Below are positions 1 through 8,899 of a DNA stretch of 64,000 nt, in pieces. This DNA is from Roseiarcus sp963836695 (GTDB lineage Bacteria; Pseudomonadota; Alphaproteobacteria; Rhizobiales; Beijerinckiaceae): the NCBI GenBank assembly GCA_963836695.1, contig CAWIKX010000014.1, forward strand, positions 163,127 to 227,126, read 5' to 3'. Position 1 is the first letter of the stretch. Each line of letters opens with the position of its first letter. The translations under genes were made by a program, and so were the position numbers. Under the pieces are notes generated by a model that saw only the letters and a list, made by a program, of their open reading frames with translations, made no database searches and was not told the origin of the DNA.

Positions 1-2
1 CG

Positions 3-170
3 CGAAGGGCGCTTGCGGAGGTCGACGCCTTTCTCTCCTCCTTTGGCGACCCCAGCGGCACCGCGGCGCGCCGCGCAGACCTGCTAGCCCAACTTCTCCA
101 AAGCCTGCCAAAGACCGCGCTGGCCGCGGAGGTGATCGAAGCAATCTCAGGAGGGACAGTCGCCTCCTAA
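3..170 (+). CDS. C-terminal end of an unidentified protein (partial)
   Basis: An open frame enters from the left edge and ends at TAA 168-170, giving 55 residues rich in Ala and Leu with a helical look (it contains AEVDAFLSSFGD and ends GGTVAS). Codon use is typical of the window. No family can be assigned from this fragment; the start lies outside the window. Confidence 0.55.
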   Translation, partial: RRALAEVDAFLSSFGDPSGTAARRADLLAQLLQSLPKTALAAEVIEAISGGTVAS

Positions 171-198
171 TGCAAGTTGCACCTGGGCCGAAGCACGA

Positions 199-228
199 TC
201 GTCATTGCGAGCGAAGCGAAACAATCCG
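199..228. repeat. REP-like dispersed intergenic repeat
   Basis: The stretch GTCATTGCGAGCGAAGC followed by GAAACAATCC matches a motif commonly scattered between genes in many proteobacterial genomes; its ATTG/CAAT arms can pair. It lies between the partial gene at the left edge and the clpP terminus. The rest of 171-358 shows no gene. Only one copy was noticed in the window, so the repeat status rests on family knowledge. Confidence 0.4.
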
Positions 229-358
229 GGTTATCGCGCCACTCGGGCGATGATCCCGCGTGGTTTCGCGGGCCTGGCCTGGGCTGGCGGAACCACGAGA
301 CGGAAGACCATCCCGTCTAAGGCGCGCTCGCCGATTCTCGGGCCGCTAATCCCCCGGC

Positions 359-988
359 TCATGGAGAGGGCGCGCCGAGCAGCAGTTCCGCTTCGCTGCG
401 GGTCGAGAGAACCCGATCGATCAGGCCCCATTCGCGCGCGCTTTCGGCATCCATGAAATGGTCGCGATCCAACGTGCGCTCGACCTCCTCATAAGGCCTG
501 CCGCAATGCTTGGCGTAGAGGCGGGTGATGCGTTTTTTGGTCTTCAGGATGTCCTCGGCGTGGATGAGGATGTCGGATGCCTGCCCCTGAAAACCGCCAA
601 GCGGCTGATGGACATGGAGACTCGCGTTGGGCAGCGCGGCGCGCTCGCCGGGTTCACCCGCCATCAAGAGAAATGATCCCATCGAGCGGGCGGTCCCGAC
701 GCAAAGCGTGCGAACGGGCGCCTTGATGAATTGCATCGTGTCATACATGGCAAGGCCGCTCGTCACGACGCCGCCGTAGGAGTTGATATAGAGATCGATC
801 GGCTTCTTCGGGTTGTCGGCCTCCAGGAACAGCAACTGGGCGCAGACGAGCGACGCCATTTCGTCATTCACCTCGCCGCTCAGAAAGACAATGCGCTCCC
901 GAAGCAGGCGAGAGTAAATGTCGAAAGACCGCTCGCCGCGGCTTGATTGCTCGAGAACCATAGGGACGAGCTGCATCGTGTCGCGCAT
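359..988 (-). CDS. clpP: ATP-dependent Clp protease proteolytic subunit (ClpP paralog)
   Basis: Serine peptidase subunit that forms the degradation chamber of the cytoplasmic Clp protease. The 209-residue product has the catalytic triad with normal spacing: Ser102 in ARSMGSFLL, His127 in HVHQPLGG and Asp176 in LDRDHF. The usual INSPGG loop reads INSYGG. The start at 988 is chosen because GAAGGA lies nine bases upstream and MRDTMQLVPMVLEQ is a standard ClpP N-terminus. The upstream SRPBCC frame runs into it only because of a one-base insertion. No clpX or lon neighbour, so probably an accessory ClpP co-transcribed with arsR-SRPBCC. Confidence 0.88.
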   Translation of the reverse strand: MRDTMQLVPMVLEQSSRGERSFDIYSRLLRERIVFLSGEVNDEMASLVCAQLLFLEADNPKKPIDLYINSYGGVVTSGLAMYDTMQFIKAPVRTLCVGTARSMGSFLLMAGEPGERAALPNASLHVHQPLGGFQGQASDILIHAEDILKTKKRITRLYAKHCGRPYEEVERTLDRDHFMDAESAREWGLIDRVLSTRSEAELLLGAPSP

Positions 989-1038
989 CACGCGAATTCC
1001 TTCCACGCTTTTCAAGATTGATCGGCTTCGCGCCGCTC

Positions 1039-1390
1039 TCAGGCGGCAAGAACTCATGGGGCGAAGATTGTCGTTGGCGCTTCTCCGAAGGGCATCGCCT
1101 TCGATCCGATGGATGATCCGGAGCAGCGCGCCGCCCTGAATTCCAGGCTCGATCTGGAACGTCACGGTGCTTTCCGAGAATGGAGCGCCTTCGTCCCGCA
1201 TTCGGTACCGGACCTCGACGCCGGGAATGGACGCGATGGGCTCAGGCTCGGCGAGGTCAGCCTGGGGCAGCCATCGCTCGCGAAAAGCCGCAATCGCGAT
1301 GGCCCGCCATACCTTGTCCGGCGCAGCGTCGAGTTCATACTCGAGCGCGATCTCGGCTTCCTCAACTGACTCGGTCGTGACGTCGCTCAT
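1039..1390 (-). CDS. SRPBCC/AHSA1-domain protein (one-base insertion near the 3' end)
   Basis: START/SRPBCC-fold ligand-binding protein, typical partner of ArsR regulators; its start overlaps the arsR stop by four bases (ATGA). Residues 1-105 carry the domain (EYELDAAPDKVWRAI, FRERWLP). As given, the frame continues in phase into clpP to make a 343-residue fusion. Removing one T from GAGTTC (+ strand gaactc, 1050-1055) gives an end at 1039-1041 reading ANDNLRPMSLAA, a very common Rhizobiales C-terminus. I therefore annotate 116 residues ending at 1039. Ligand unknown. Confidence 0.72.
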
Positions 1391-1698
1391 TGATCCATGT
1401 CCTTCAAGAGCCGCTTGAGGTCGTCAATCCGGCGCGGCCAGTAGGCTCGATACCGTGCGAGCCACTGTCCGATCTGGACGAGCCCCTCCGGGTCCACTTC
1501 ATAGTTGACGAAACGACCGTCTCGACGTTCGCGAACGAGGCCCGCGGAGCGTAGGACGGCGAGATGCTGCGACATCGCAGGCTGGCTGATCGTTATGCCT
1601 CGCCGCAGATCGCTCGCGTTCATGCTCCCACATGCGAGCTTCTCGAACACGCTGCGACGCGTAGGATCCGCCAACGCCTTGAAGATGTCACTCTCCAT
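1387..1698 (-). CDS. ArsR-family winged-helix transcriptional regulator
   Basis: A 103-residue ArsR/SmtB regulator, first gene of an arsR-SRPBCC-clpP unit. The winged helix is clear: FKALADPTRRSVFEKL, recognition helix ITISQPAMSQHLAVLRSAGLV and wing RDGRFVNYEVDPEG. No metal-binding cysteine pair is visible (one Cys, in LACGSM), which fits the non-metal ArsR/SRPBCC subgroup. A perfect palindrome at 1713-1726, just upstream of the start, suggests autoregulation. Confidence 0.88.
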   Translation of the reverse strand: MESDIFKALADPTRRSVFEKLACGSMNASDLRRGITISQPAMSQHLAVLRSAGLVRERRDGRFVNYEVDPEGLVQIGQWLARYRAYWPRRIDDLKRLLKDMDQ

Positions 1699-1712
1699 GC
1701 AGGACAGATAAG

Positions 1713-1726
1713 CACATACTTATGTG
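1713..1726. promoter_or_regulatory. Candidate ArsR operator
   Basis: CACATACTTATGTG is a perfect 6-2-6 inverted repeat 14 bases upstream of the arsR start codon, in an AT-richer patch. Position and size fit an ArsR-family autoregulatory operator. Binding is inferred. Confidence 0.5.
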
Positions 1727-1812
1727 ACACGCAAGCTGCTTCTCGGTTGCGTGCGGAGATGAAAAAGCTCGCCCGCGATGGCCCCCGACCTCGGCGCGAG
1801 TTATGGGAGCGC

Positions 1813-2574
1813 ATGGCTCGAACCGACTTCCGGACCCCGCGTCTTTACGTCCCCCAAGACTTGGCCGCGGGGATCGAGGTCAAGCTTGATCCTCAGCAGA
1901 CAAACTATCTCGTCAACGTGCTGCGGCTCAGCGCTGGGGCTCCCGTTCTTCTGTTCAATGGCCGGGACGGCGAGTTCTCGGCCAGCCTCAACACGAGCTC
2001 GCGCAAGGCGGCTTCGCTCGTTGTCGGGACGCAGACCAGGGCCCAGGAGCAACCTCCCGATGTCGACTACCTGTTTGCGCCGCTCAAGCACGCGCGGCTG
2101 GACTACATGGCGCAGAAGGCGATCGAGATGGGAGCGCGCCGCCTGCGGCCGGTCGTCACGCGCCACACCCAGGTCGCCCGCGTCAATCTGGAGCGTCTGC
2201 GGGCGAACGCAATCGAGGCTTGCGAACAGTGCGGCGTGATCTGGGCGCCGGAGATCGTGCCCGTCCAGCCCCTTGCCGAAGCCCTCAAAAGCTGGCCGGC
2301 CGAGCGGCTGCTAGTCTTCTGCGACGAGGAGGCCGAACCGAACGGTGCGCTCGACGCGCTCGGAAGCGCGCCCGCGGACAGCGGCGTCGGCCTCCTGATC
2401 GGGCCGGAAGGCGGATTCGACGACGACGAGCGCGTTGCGATCCTCTCGGCGCCGCGCGTGCTGCGCTTGAACCTGGGGCCGCGCATCCTCCGGGCCGACA
2501 CCGCCGCCGTGGCGGCCCTGGCGCTCATTCAGGCCACGCTGGGCGATTGGCCGAAAAGACACACCCGGCGTTAG
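1813..2574 (+). CDS. rsmE: 16S rRNA (uracil(1498)-N(3))-methyltransferase
   Basis: SPOUT-class methyltransferase modifying U1498 of 16S rRNA in the ribosome decoding region. The 253-residue product has an N-terminal PUA-like part (TPRLYVPQDL, NYLVNVLRLSAG, LLFNGRDGEF) and the knotted SAM-binding part with LLIGPEGGFDDDE and LNLGPRILRADTAAVAAL. The open frame extends upstream to 1564, but that part has no RsmE similarity. The ATG at 1813 follows GGGAGC and starts the conserved region. Confidence 0.93.
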   Translation: MARTDFRTPRLYVPQDLAAGIEVKLDPQQTNYLVNVLRLSAGAPVLLFNGRDGEFSASLNTSSRKAASLVVGTQTRAQEQPPDVDYLFAPLKHARLDYMAQKAIEMGARRLRPVVTRHTQVARVNLERLRANAIEACEQCGVIWAPEIVPVQPLAEALKSWPAERLLVFCDEEAEPNGALDALGSAPADSGVGLLIGPEGGFDDDERVAILSAPRVLRLNLGPRILRADTAAVAALALIQATLGDWPKRHTRR

Positions 2575-2636
2575 ATTGAACATCACGGGCCCCGCTTGCC
2601 ATTTTGCCGCCACGATGCGGCTTCATTCCGGAAGTG

Positions 2637-3041
2637 ATGATTCACCATTCGGTCGGCGCGTCGCGCAAGGTTGCTGGGGTCGTTACTGCAGTGGGGGCGC
2701 CGTTATTGGCGCTCATTGCAGCCGGTCTATCAACTCCTGCCAGCGCCGGGGGCAGCGGCGCGCTCGGGTCTCAATCCGAAATGCGCGGGTCCTATTGCGG
2801 CGGATCAGACGAGGACTCCGCTCCGGTTCGAGCTGGGTGCGCGCGGATCAGAGGCTACATCACCGCGGGGGAGCGCTTCGGTTCCAACGATCGGATCGGC
2901 GGACCCCCTGGGCCGTTTGCGCCCCTTGATGAGCCGGGCGTCGCCGGCGCTCGCTTTTCATCCGGCCTGACAGTGATCGGCGCGCCGCTCAGCGGTGATC
3001 GCCTTTTGACTCCGACAGGATCAGGCGACATCGCGCGCTGA
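2637..3041 (+). CDS. Secreted hypothetical protein
   Basis: A 134-residue product with a signal peptide (RKVAGVVTAVGAPLLALIAAG, cleavage near TPASAGG). The mature part is Gly/Pro-rich with two cysteines (SYCGGSDEDS, AGCARIRGYITAGERFG). The CxRIRGYI segment recalls the N-terminal strand of alphaproteobacterial porins, but the protein is far too short for a porin. Start chosen at ATG 2637, preceded by GGAAG. Function unknown. Confidence 0.6.
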   Translation: MIHHSVGASRKVAGVVTAVGAPLLALIAAGLSTPASAGGSGALGSQSEMRGSYCGGSDEDSAPVRAGCARIRGYITAGERFGSNDRIGGPPGPFAPLDEPGVAGARFSSGLTVIGAPLSGDRLLTPTGSGDIAR

Positions 3042-3070
3042 GGCCGGAGCGTCTAGCCGTAGGCCCTGGA

Positions 3071-4442
3071 CTAAAACACCGCCTCTTTGAAGGCCGGCTC
3101 GACCGAGCGGCCCCACGGGCCTTCGTAGCCCTCGATCCACTGCCTCGCCGGCTCCCGGCCGCTTTCCGCGATCGCCACGAGGGGACGAAGAAAGATGGTC
3201 TCGTCCTCGCCTTTCGCGTTGAGCCGCGCGCGCCGTTTGAGGCCGCCATGGGCGATCGCCAGCATATCGAGCGCAATCGCACGCAGATCCCGACCACGGG
3301 TCTCGGCGGCGAGTCCGAGCAGCGGGGCGTCGTCGCGCAGTTTCTGCCGGTCTTCGGCGGTCCAATCTTCTGTGAGCGCTTCGGCCGCCCGGAGCGCATC
3401 CGCATCGTAATAGAGGCCGGCCATCAGCGCCGACATCGCAACGATGCGCTCCGGCGGGCCAACGTCAGGCCCGCGCATTTCGAGATAGCGCTTGAGGCGC
3501 ACCTCGGGAAAGATCGACGACAGGTGGTTCGCCCAATCGGCGAGCGTGGCGCGCTCGCCGGGCGCTTGGGTAAGTCGACCCGCAAGCAGATCGCGGAAGC
3601 TTGCCCCGGCCACGTCCTGATAATGGTCGCCGCGCTTGACGAAATAGAGCGGCACGTCAAGCGCGTAGTCGACATAGCGCTCGAACCCCATGCCGGGCTC
3701 AAAAGCGAAGGCGAGCATGCCCGTGCGCGCCGGGTCGGTGTGGCGCCAGATTTCCGAGCGCGCGGACAAGAGGCCGTTAAGCTTGCCGTCGGTGAACGGC
3801 GAATTGGCGAACAAGGCCGCGATTGCCGGCTGCAGCGCCAGGCCCACGCGCATTTTTGACACCATGTCCTGTTCGCTCGAAAAGTCGAGGTTGGCCTGGA
3901 CCGTCGATGTGCGAAACATCATGTCGAGGCCGCGGGTTCCGACTTTCGGCATATAGCGAGCCATGATCGCATAGCGGCTTTTTGGCATGACCGGCGTTTC
4001 TGCCAGCGACCATTTTGGGCTCATGCCAAGGGTGAGAAAGCCGATCCCAAGAGGCTCGGCCACCTTACGGCAGGCGGCCAAATGACGATCAAGCTCGTCG
4101 GCGGTCAAGTGCGCGTTTTCGAGCGGCGCGCCGGAAAGCTCGAACTGCCCTCCCGGCTCGAGCGAAATGGCGCCCTCGCCGTTCGCGTCGTAGAGGCCGA
4201 TCAGGTTTCCGTGGTCCTCGATGCCGTCCCAACCAAGATAGTGGCGCATGCCTTCCAGCAACGCCCTGATCCCGCGCTCGCCCCCATAAGAGACCGGAGC
4301 GTGATCGGCGCGGCGGAATGGGATCTTCTCGTGCTCCGTGCCGACCCTGAACGGGCCTGACGGCTTGCATCCCGAACTCGAGCCAGGCGACCAGCGCATC
4401 GCGCGATTCAACAACTTCACTATCAACGACGTCGCGAGCCAT
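3071..4442 (-). CDS. gshA: Glutamate-cysteine ligase, plant/alphaproteobacterial type (one-base insertion near the 5' end)
   Basis: First step of glutathione synthesis: ATP-dependent joining of glutamate and cysteine in the cytosol. Family hallmarks include GTEHEKIPF, SLEPGGQFELSG and FRTSTVQANLDFSSE; repaired length 456 residues, normal for the family. The N-terminus MARDVVDSEVVESRDALVAW lies in another frame from the body. Removing one T from GAGTTCGGG (+ strand gaactc, 4374-4379) restores WLESGCKPSGPFRVGTEHEK, the expected sequence. Without repair, the in-frame start at 4426 gives a non-native N-terminus. Confidence 0.93.
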
Positions 4443-4669
4443 AAAGGCGCTCACCCCAGCGGCCGTGGAACCGGCGAACCGGCTAGATAGTCGCGCGGCT
4501 CGGACAATGCAAAGGGCGTAACCGGGAAAGATAGAGACGGGCGCTCGGCATTCGGGCCGCCTTAACCGTTGCGGCAGGCGCCCGCCACAACCCCAAGAGT
4601 CTTCGCTCGGCCTCATCCAATGTTAGGAACTTTCAGGCCTTATGCGGTCGACTTTCGAGGATGCCCGCC

Positions 4670-4834
4670 ATGACCAAGCTGTTGCATCGGTTCATGCTCT
4701 GCCGCAAGGGGGTGACCGCGATCGAATACGCGCTTATCGCGTCGGGCATTGCCCTCGCGATCGTAACCGGCGTCGGCGCGGTGGGAACCTCATTGAATAC
4801 AGCATTCACCAACATCGCCAACGCGTTTCCATGA
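4670..4834 (+). CDS. flp: Flp/Fap-type pilin
   Basis: A 54-residue type IVb pilin subunit. It has a short basic leader (MTKLLHRFMLCRKG), then the diagnostic VTAIEYALIASGIALAIVTG hydrophobic helix. The expected prepilin peptidase cut is after the Gly in RKGVTAIEY, and the essential Glu+5 is present. GAGG nine bases upstream selects the ATG at 4670. No cpa/tad assembly genes are nearby, so it is an orphan pilin that would rely on machinery encoded elsewhere. Confidence 0.85.
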   Translation: MTKLLHRFMLCRKGVTAIEYALIASGIALAIVTGVGAVGTSLNTAFTNIANAFP

Positions 4835-4844
4835 AAGCAGGCGG

Positions 4845-6260
4845 TCAGGGCGTTTTCGCACCTCGCCCGGCCGCCGCGGGCCGCAAGCCAATGGGAGCGC
4901 CCGCTTCTACCCCCTTCGCGAGCCGCCACGTCACCGCATAGGCGGTCGCGACCGCGAGCAGGCCGAATACGGCGGCTCCTAGCGCGAAGCCCAACAGGCC
5001 GCCCTGCACGCCGCCGTAACGCGCGCCGATCGTCACGAAGGGAATGGTCCCCAACGTCGCGCGCGCCCAGTTGAACACCATCGAGAGGACCGGAAAGCCC
5101 AGATTGTTGAACGATACGTTGGCGACAAACAGGCACGCCAGGAAAAGCCAGGCGACAACTCCGTATCGACAGTAGAACGCGACATATTGCGCGCTCTCTC
5201 CTTTGGCCTCGAAGGCGGCGACAAGGGCGGGCTCCGCTAACACCAGAATTGCCCAGGCGAAAAGCACGTATCCGATCGAAAGGATAAAGGAATCGGTCAG
5301 CGTCCGCTGCACCCTTCCCATCAGTTTCGCGCCATAGTTCTGGCCGATGATCGGACCGACCGACGCGGTCAGCGCGAAAACCACTCCGAAAGCCACAGGC
5401 GTCAGGCGATCAATGATGGCGGAAGCGGCGATCGCAGGCTCGCCGAAATCCGAGAAGATCCTCAGCGTGTAGGCCGAGCTCACGGGCGCCGCCATGTTCG
5501 CCATGATGGCCGGAAACCCGATCGCCATGATCGGGCCGAAGTCGCCGCGCGCGGCGTTGAGTTTCGGCCGAGCGACGAGATCGTGCACGCCGACCGCACC
5601 GAGCCACCCAACGGCAAGGAGGATGAGACGAGAAAGCACAGTCGCCCAAGCGGCGCCGTAGACGCCGAGCCCGAAGCCGAAAATGAATAGCGGATCCAGA
5701 AAGGCTGTCGCGATCCCAGCGGACAAAGTTACGTACATCGCGCGCCGGGCGTCGCCGACCGCGCGCAGCACGCCGGAAAAGGTCATACCCACGGCGAGCG
5801 GCACGTTCGCTGGGATACTGATGGCGATGAACTTCGAGGCGACTTCGGCAAACTCGCCGTGCGCGTGCAACACGGTCGTCAGGATCCAATCGCGTAGGAT
5901 GAACCCAGCCGCCGCAGTCAACGCGGATAAGACGAAGGTGATGGTCAGGGCCGACGCTGCAAGCCGTCGCGCGCGCGGCCTGTCGCCGGCGCCAAGAGCC
6001 CGCGAGACCATGGCGGAGCTCGCAATCGTGAGCCCGATATTGATCGACATGATAAAGAACGTGACCAGTCCGACATAGCCGACGGCGGCCTTGAACGCCT
6101 GATCGCCAAGCTTCGACACCCAGAACAGCGACAGGAGGTCGACGACGAATACCGCCATCAAGCCGATAGCGCCGGTCGCGGTCATCACCGCGACATGTCG
6201 CATGAGCGACCCGTGCGTAAACACGGGCCGCTTGTCGTGAGCCGCGCTGGGGGCGTTCAA
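4845..6260 (-). CDS. MATE-family multidrug/cation antiporter
   Basis: Inner-membrane exporter of the multidrug and toxic compound extrusion family, 471 residues with about twelve hydrophobic helices in two MatE halves (roughly 20-220 and 240-450). Landmarks are SRALGAGDRPRARRLAASAL and GPIIGQNYGAKLMGRVQRTL. The second is the usual GQN-Gly loop of MATE pumps. Substrate cannot be inferred. It converges on the flp gene with an 11-base gap. Confidence 0.88.
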   Translation of the reverse strand: MNAPSAAHDKRPVFTHGSLMRHVAVMTATGAIGLMAVFVVDLLSLFWVSKLGDQAFKAAVGYVGLVTFFIMSINIGLTIASSAMVSRALGAGDRPRARRLAASALTITFVLSALTAAAGFILRDWILTTVLHAHGEFAEVASKFIAISIPANVPLAVGMTFSGVLRAVGDARRAMYVTLSAGIATAFLDPLFIFGFGLGVYGAAWATVLSRLILLAVGWLGAVGVHDLVARPKLNAARGDFGPIMAIGFPAIMANMAAPVSSAYTLRIFSDFGEPAIAASAIIDRLTPVAFGVVFALTASVGPIIGQNYGAKLMGRVQRTLTDSFILSIGYVLFAWAILVLAEPALVAAFEAKGESAQYVAFYCRYGVVAWLFLACLFVANVSFNNLGFPVLSMVFNWARATLGTIPFVTIGARYGGVQGGLLGFALGAAVFGLLAVATAYAVTWRLAKGVEAGAPIGLRPAAAGRGAKTP

Positions 6261-6454
6261 GACAGCTTCCTTCTGGCCAAGGGCGCGGTCTTAGAGCCTG
6301 GCGAACACGGAAGCTAGGGCCGACCCATCCGACGGCCCTTCACGAATTCGCTTTTACCCAATTAAGGAAAAGTTTTTCATTTGACCGTGGGGAGCGCTCG
6401 CCCTATCGAATCGAGCGCAAACGCCGCCGCTTCCGGTGGCAGAGGGAGGGGAAC

Positions 6455-6700
6455 ATGCGCGTCCGTCATTTCGCTATCGCCGTCACGCTTTCGCTCGGGG
6501 CTCTCGTTTCTGCGGCGCCGAGCGCGCTCGCCCAGCAGGCCGAAGCGATGAGATATTGCAAGGCGGATGTGGCGCGGCTCTGCCCCGGCGTTGAGATGGG
6601 CGGCGGTCACATCATCAAATGCCTCAAGGCGCACAAGGAAGAAATGAGCATCGGTTGCGGCAAGGCCTTGCAGGCGATGAAAGCGAAGATGGGCCAGTGA
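6455..6700 (+). CDS. Small secreted cysteine-rich-repeat protein
   Basis: An 81-residue exported protein. A signal peptide (AVTLSLGALVSAAPSALAQ) is followed by a short mature part with four cysteines, two of them in MRYCKADVARLCPGVEMG, then IKCLKAHKEEM and IGCGKAL. This is the Cys-rich (GLG1-type) repeat family found as small periplasmic proteins in Rhizobiales. The start follows GGGAGGGGA. Function unknown. Confidence 0.8.
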   Translation: MRVRHFAIAVTLSLGALVSAAPSALAQQAEAMRYCKADVARLCPGVEMGGGHIIKCLKAHKEEMSIGCGKALQAMKAKMGQ

Positions 6701-6724
6701 GGGCGATCGACGATCTCGTGCTTC

Positions 6725-7711
6725 TTAGAAGCGCTCGCCCACCATTTCCTCGCTCTTCGCCCATAGCGCCTTCGCCGTCTCGGGGTTGAGGGCGTAAGGC
6801 TTGACGCCTGAGCGCTTGGTCGCGTCGGGCTCGATCTCCGCGACGTTGCAGTCCTCGCAATAGCGTCCACCGATGTCATCGGCGGCTGCGACTGCGCCTG
6901 CCCAGACGCTAGTCGCCGCACCTTGCGGTATCGTCTTGAACTTGAAGTCCGGCTCTCCGGCCGCGCGCGTCTGCGCGTTGATGCGCTCGATGAGCTGGTT
7001 GATCCCCTTCTCGCCAATGTGGCGGGAAAGCTCGGTATGAATGCCGCCTGGATGGACAGCGGTCGAGCGAATTCCATTTCCCTTGTGGCGGCGATCGAAT
7101 TCGACCGCGAACAGAATATTGGCGGTCTTCGACCTTCCATAGGCCGACCATGGATCGTAGGGCGTGCGCTCGAAGTTTGGGTCGTCGAGATCGACGTCGG
7201 AATAGCGGTGGCCGGCTGAGGACAGATTGACCAGTCGCGAGCCCGGCTTCATCAACGATGCGATGCGGTTCACCAGCACGAAATGGCCGAGATGGTTGGT
7301 CCCGAACTGGGTCTCAAATCCGTCAGTGGTTTTGCCGAACGGACAGGCCATCACGCCGGCGTTGGCGATCACAAGGTCGAAAGACCTGCCGTCGTCGAGA
7401 AGCGCGTGGGCGCAAGCGCGCACGCTGTCGAGCGAGGCGAGATCAAGCTTTACAAGCTCGAATTTGCCGCCGTTCGCTGCGGCCGCGCGCACGCCCGCGG
7501 TCGACATTTTGGCCTTGGCGAGGGCGCGGGCGGCGCCGACCACTTCAGCGCCGTGAGCCACAAGCGCTCGCGCCGTCTCGACGCCGAGCCCTGCTGATAC
7601 GCCCGTCACCAGCGCGCGTTTGCCACTCAAGCCCACGCCGTTCAGCACTTCGTCGGTCGTCGATGTCACGCCAAAGGTCGTTGTTGCAGCGATTTGAGCA
7701 AGTGCAGGCAT
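6725..7711 (-). CDS. Short-chain dehydrogenase/reductase (retinol dehydrogenase-like), copy A
   Basis: NAD(P)-dependent oxidoreductase, 328 residues. Rossmann motif TGVSAGLG, NAG motif (IANAGVMA), catalytic Ser in NLSSAGH and YGRSK active site are all present. CAGGAGA precedes the ATG. It is a paralog of the next upstream gene, with which it shares most landmarks, including CEDCNVAE and the C-terminal KSEEMVGERF. Tandem duplication and shared orientation suggest co-expression under the adjacent TetR regulator. Substrate unknown. Confidence 0.9.
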   Translation of the reverse strand: MPALAQIAATTTFGVTSTTDEVLNGVGLSGKRALVTGVSAGLGVETARALVAHGAEVVGAARALAKAKMSTAGVRAAAANGGKFELVKLDLASLDSVRACAHALLDDGRSFDLVIANAGVMACPFGKTTDGFETQFGTNHLGHFVLVNRIASLMKPGSRLVNLSSAGHRYSDVDLDDPNFERTPYDPWSAYGRSKTANILFAVEFDRRHKGNGIRSTAVHPGGIHTELSRHIGEKGINQLIERINAQTRAAGEPDFKFKTIPQGAATSVWAGAVAAADDIGGRYCEDCNVAEIEPDATKRSGVKPYALNPETAKALWAKSEEMVGERF

Positions 7712-7789
7712 GAAAGTCTCCTGGATGTTGGGGTCACTCTACGACCAGCATTGGTGACCGGAAATTTTTTGCGAAGCGCGCAGGTCTCT

Positions 7790-8761
7790 TCAGGCGAAGC
7801 GCTCGCCGACCAACTCTTCGCTCTTCGCCCACAGCGCCTTCGCGCGCTCGGGATTGAGCGCATAGGGGCGCACGCCCGAGAACGTGAAGCCGGGAACATC
7901 CACGACCTCGGCGACGTGGCAATCCTCGCAATACCGTCCGCCGACCGCATCGGCCTCTGCGACCGCCGCGGCCCAGACCGATGTCGCTGCGCCCGCCGGG
8001 ACGGATTTGTACTCAATCGGCTTTGCGCCCGGCAGCTTCGCGACCTGCGTCATGATTTCGGTCAGCTCCCGTTGCGCTTCCTCGTCCAGGTAGCGGCTGA
8101 GCTCTGTACGAATGGCGCCCGGATGGACGGCCGTCGCGCTGAGGCCGCTTGCCTTGTGCCGGCGGTCGAACTCGACGGCAAACAGGATGTTCGCGGTCTT
8201 CGACCGCCCATAGGCGTCCCACGCTTTGTAAGGCGCGCGCTCAAAGTTTGGATCGTCAAGATCGACATCAGAAACTTGGTGACCGGCGGAGGACAGATTG
8301 ACGAGCCGCGCACCGGGCTTCATCAGCGACGCCATGCGGTTGACCAGCACGAAATGACCGAGGTGGTTGGTCCCGAATTGCATCTCGAACCTGTCCGAGG
8401 TCCTCCCGAATGGCGTCGCCATGACGCCGGCATTGGCGATGACGAGATCGAAGCCGCGCCCCTCGTCAATCAACCGGTCGGCGCAGGCGCGCACGCTCGC
8501 TAGCGACGCAAGATCGAGTTGCACCAACTCAAGACTGCCGCCGCCATTTGCTGCGTTGGCGCGGACCGAGGCGGTCGCAGCTTCGGCCTTGGCCAGATCG
8601 CGCGCGGCGCCCACCACCTCGGGGCCGTGAGCGGCAAGCGCGCCCGCCGTCTCGACGCCGAGGCCGGCTGACGCGCCCGTCACCAGCGCGCGTTTTCCAC
8701 TTAGGTCCATACCCTCGAGCACTTCGTCGGTCGTGGATGTCGCGCCAAACGTTTTCGCCAT
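7790..8761 (-). CDS. Short-chain dehydrogenase/reductase (retinol dehydrogenase-like), copy B
   Basis: Paralog of the neighbouring SDR, 323 residues from ATG 8761 (an in-frame TTG at 8776 is possible). It has TGASAGLG, IANAGVMA, NLSSAGH and YGRSK, so the cofactor and catalytic residues are complete. It is divergent from the tetR gene at 8900, and two tandem palindromes fill the gap. It is probably the first gene of a two-gene TetR-controlled unit. Confidence 0.9.
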   Translation of the reverse strand: MAKTFGATSTTDEVLEGMDLSGKRALVTGASAGLGVETAGALAAHGPEVVGAARDLAKAEAATASVRANAANGGGSLELVQLDLASLASVRACADRLIDEGRGFDLVIANAGVMATPFGRTSDRFEMQFGTNHLGHFVLVNRMASLMKPGARLVNLSSAGHQVSDVDLDDPNFERAPYKAWDAYGRSKTANILFAVEFDRRHKASGLSATAVHPGAIRTELSRYLDEEAQRELTEIMTQVAKLPGAKPIEYKSVPAGAATSVWAAAVAEADAVGGRYCEDCHVAEVVDVPGFTFSGVRPYALNPERAKALWAKSEELVGERFA

Positions 8762-8835
8762 TGTCTCACGATCCAAATGCTAAAACGGCGTCGAGGCGCC
8801 GGCCGGAGGTTGCCTAAAGACCGGAAGCCGGGATA

Positions 8836-8878
8836 AACGGAGGACGCCTCCGTTCGATATACGGAGGAACCCTCCGTT
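8836..8878. promoter_or_regulatory. Tandem TetR-type operators
   Basis: Two near-identical 19-bp inverted repeats lie between the divergent SDR and tetR genes. AACGGAGG-ACG-CCTCCGTT (8836-8854) has perfect 8-bp arms; TACGGAGG-AAC-CCTCCGTT (8860-8878) has 7-bp perfect arms. Their centres are 24 bases apart. This is the architecture of a cooperative TetR-family operator controlling both directions. Confidence 0.7.
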
Positions 8879-8899
8879 TGGCAAGAGGACACGCGAAAT

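Noticed and set aside
3071..4442. gshA as a true pseudogene
   Set aside because: Only one extra base separates two perfectly conserved parts, and it falls in the same GAGTTC context as the other breaks, so a sequence artefact is more likely than decay.
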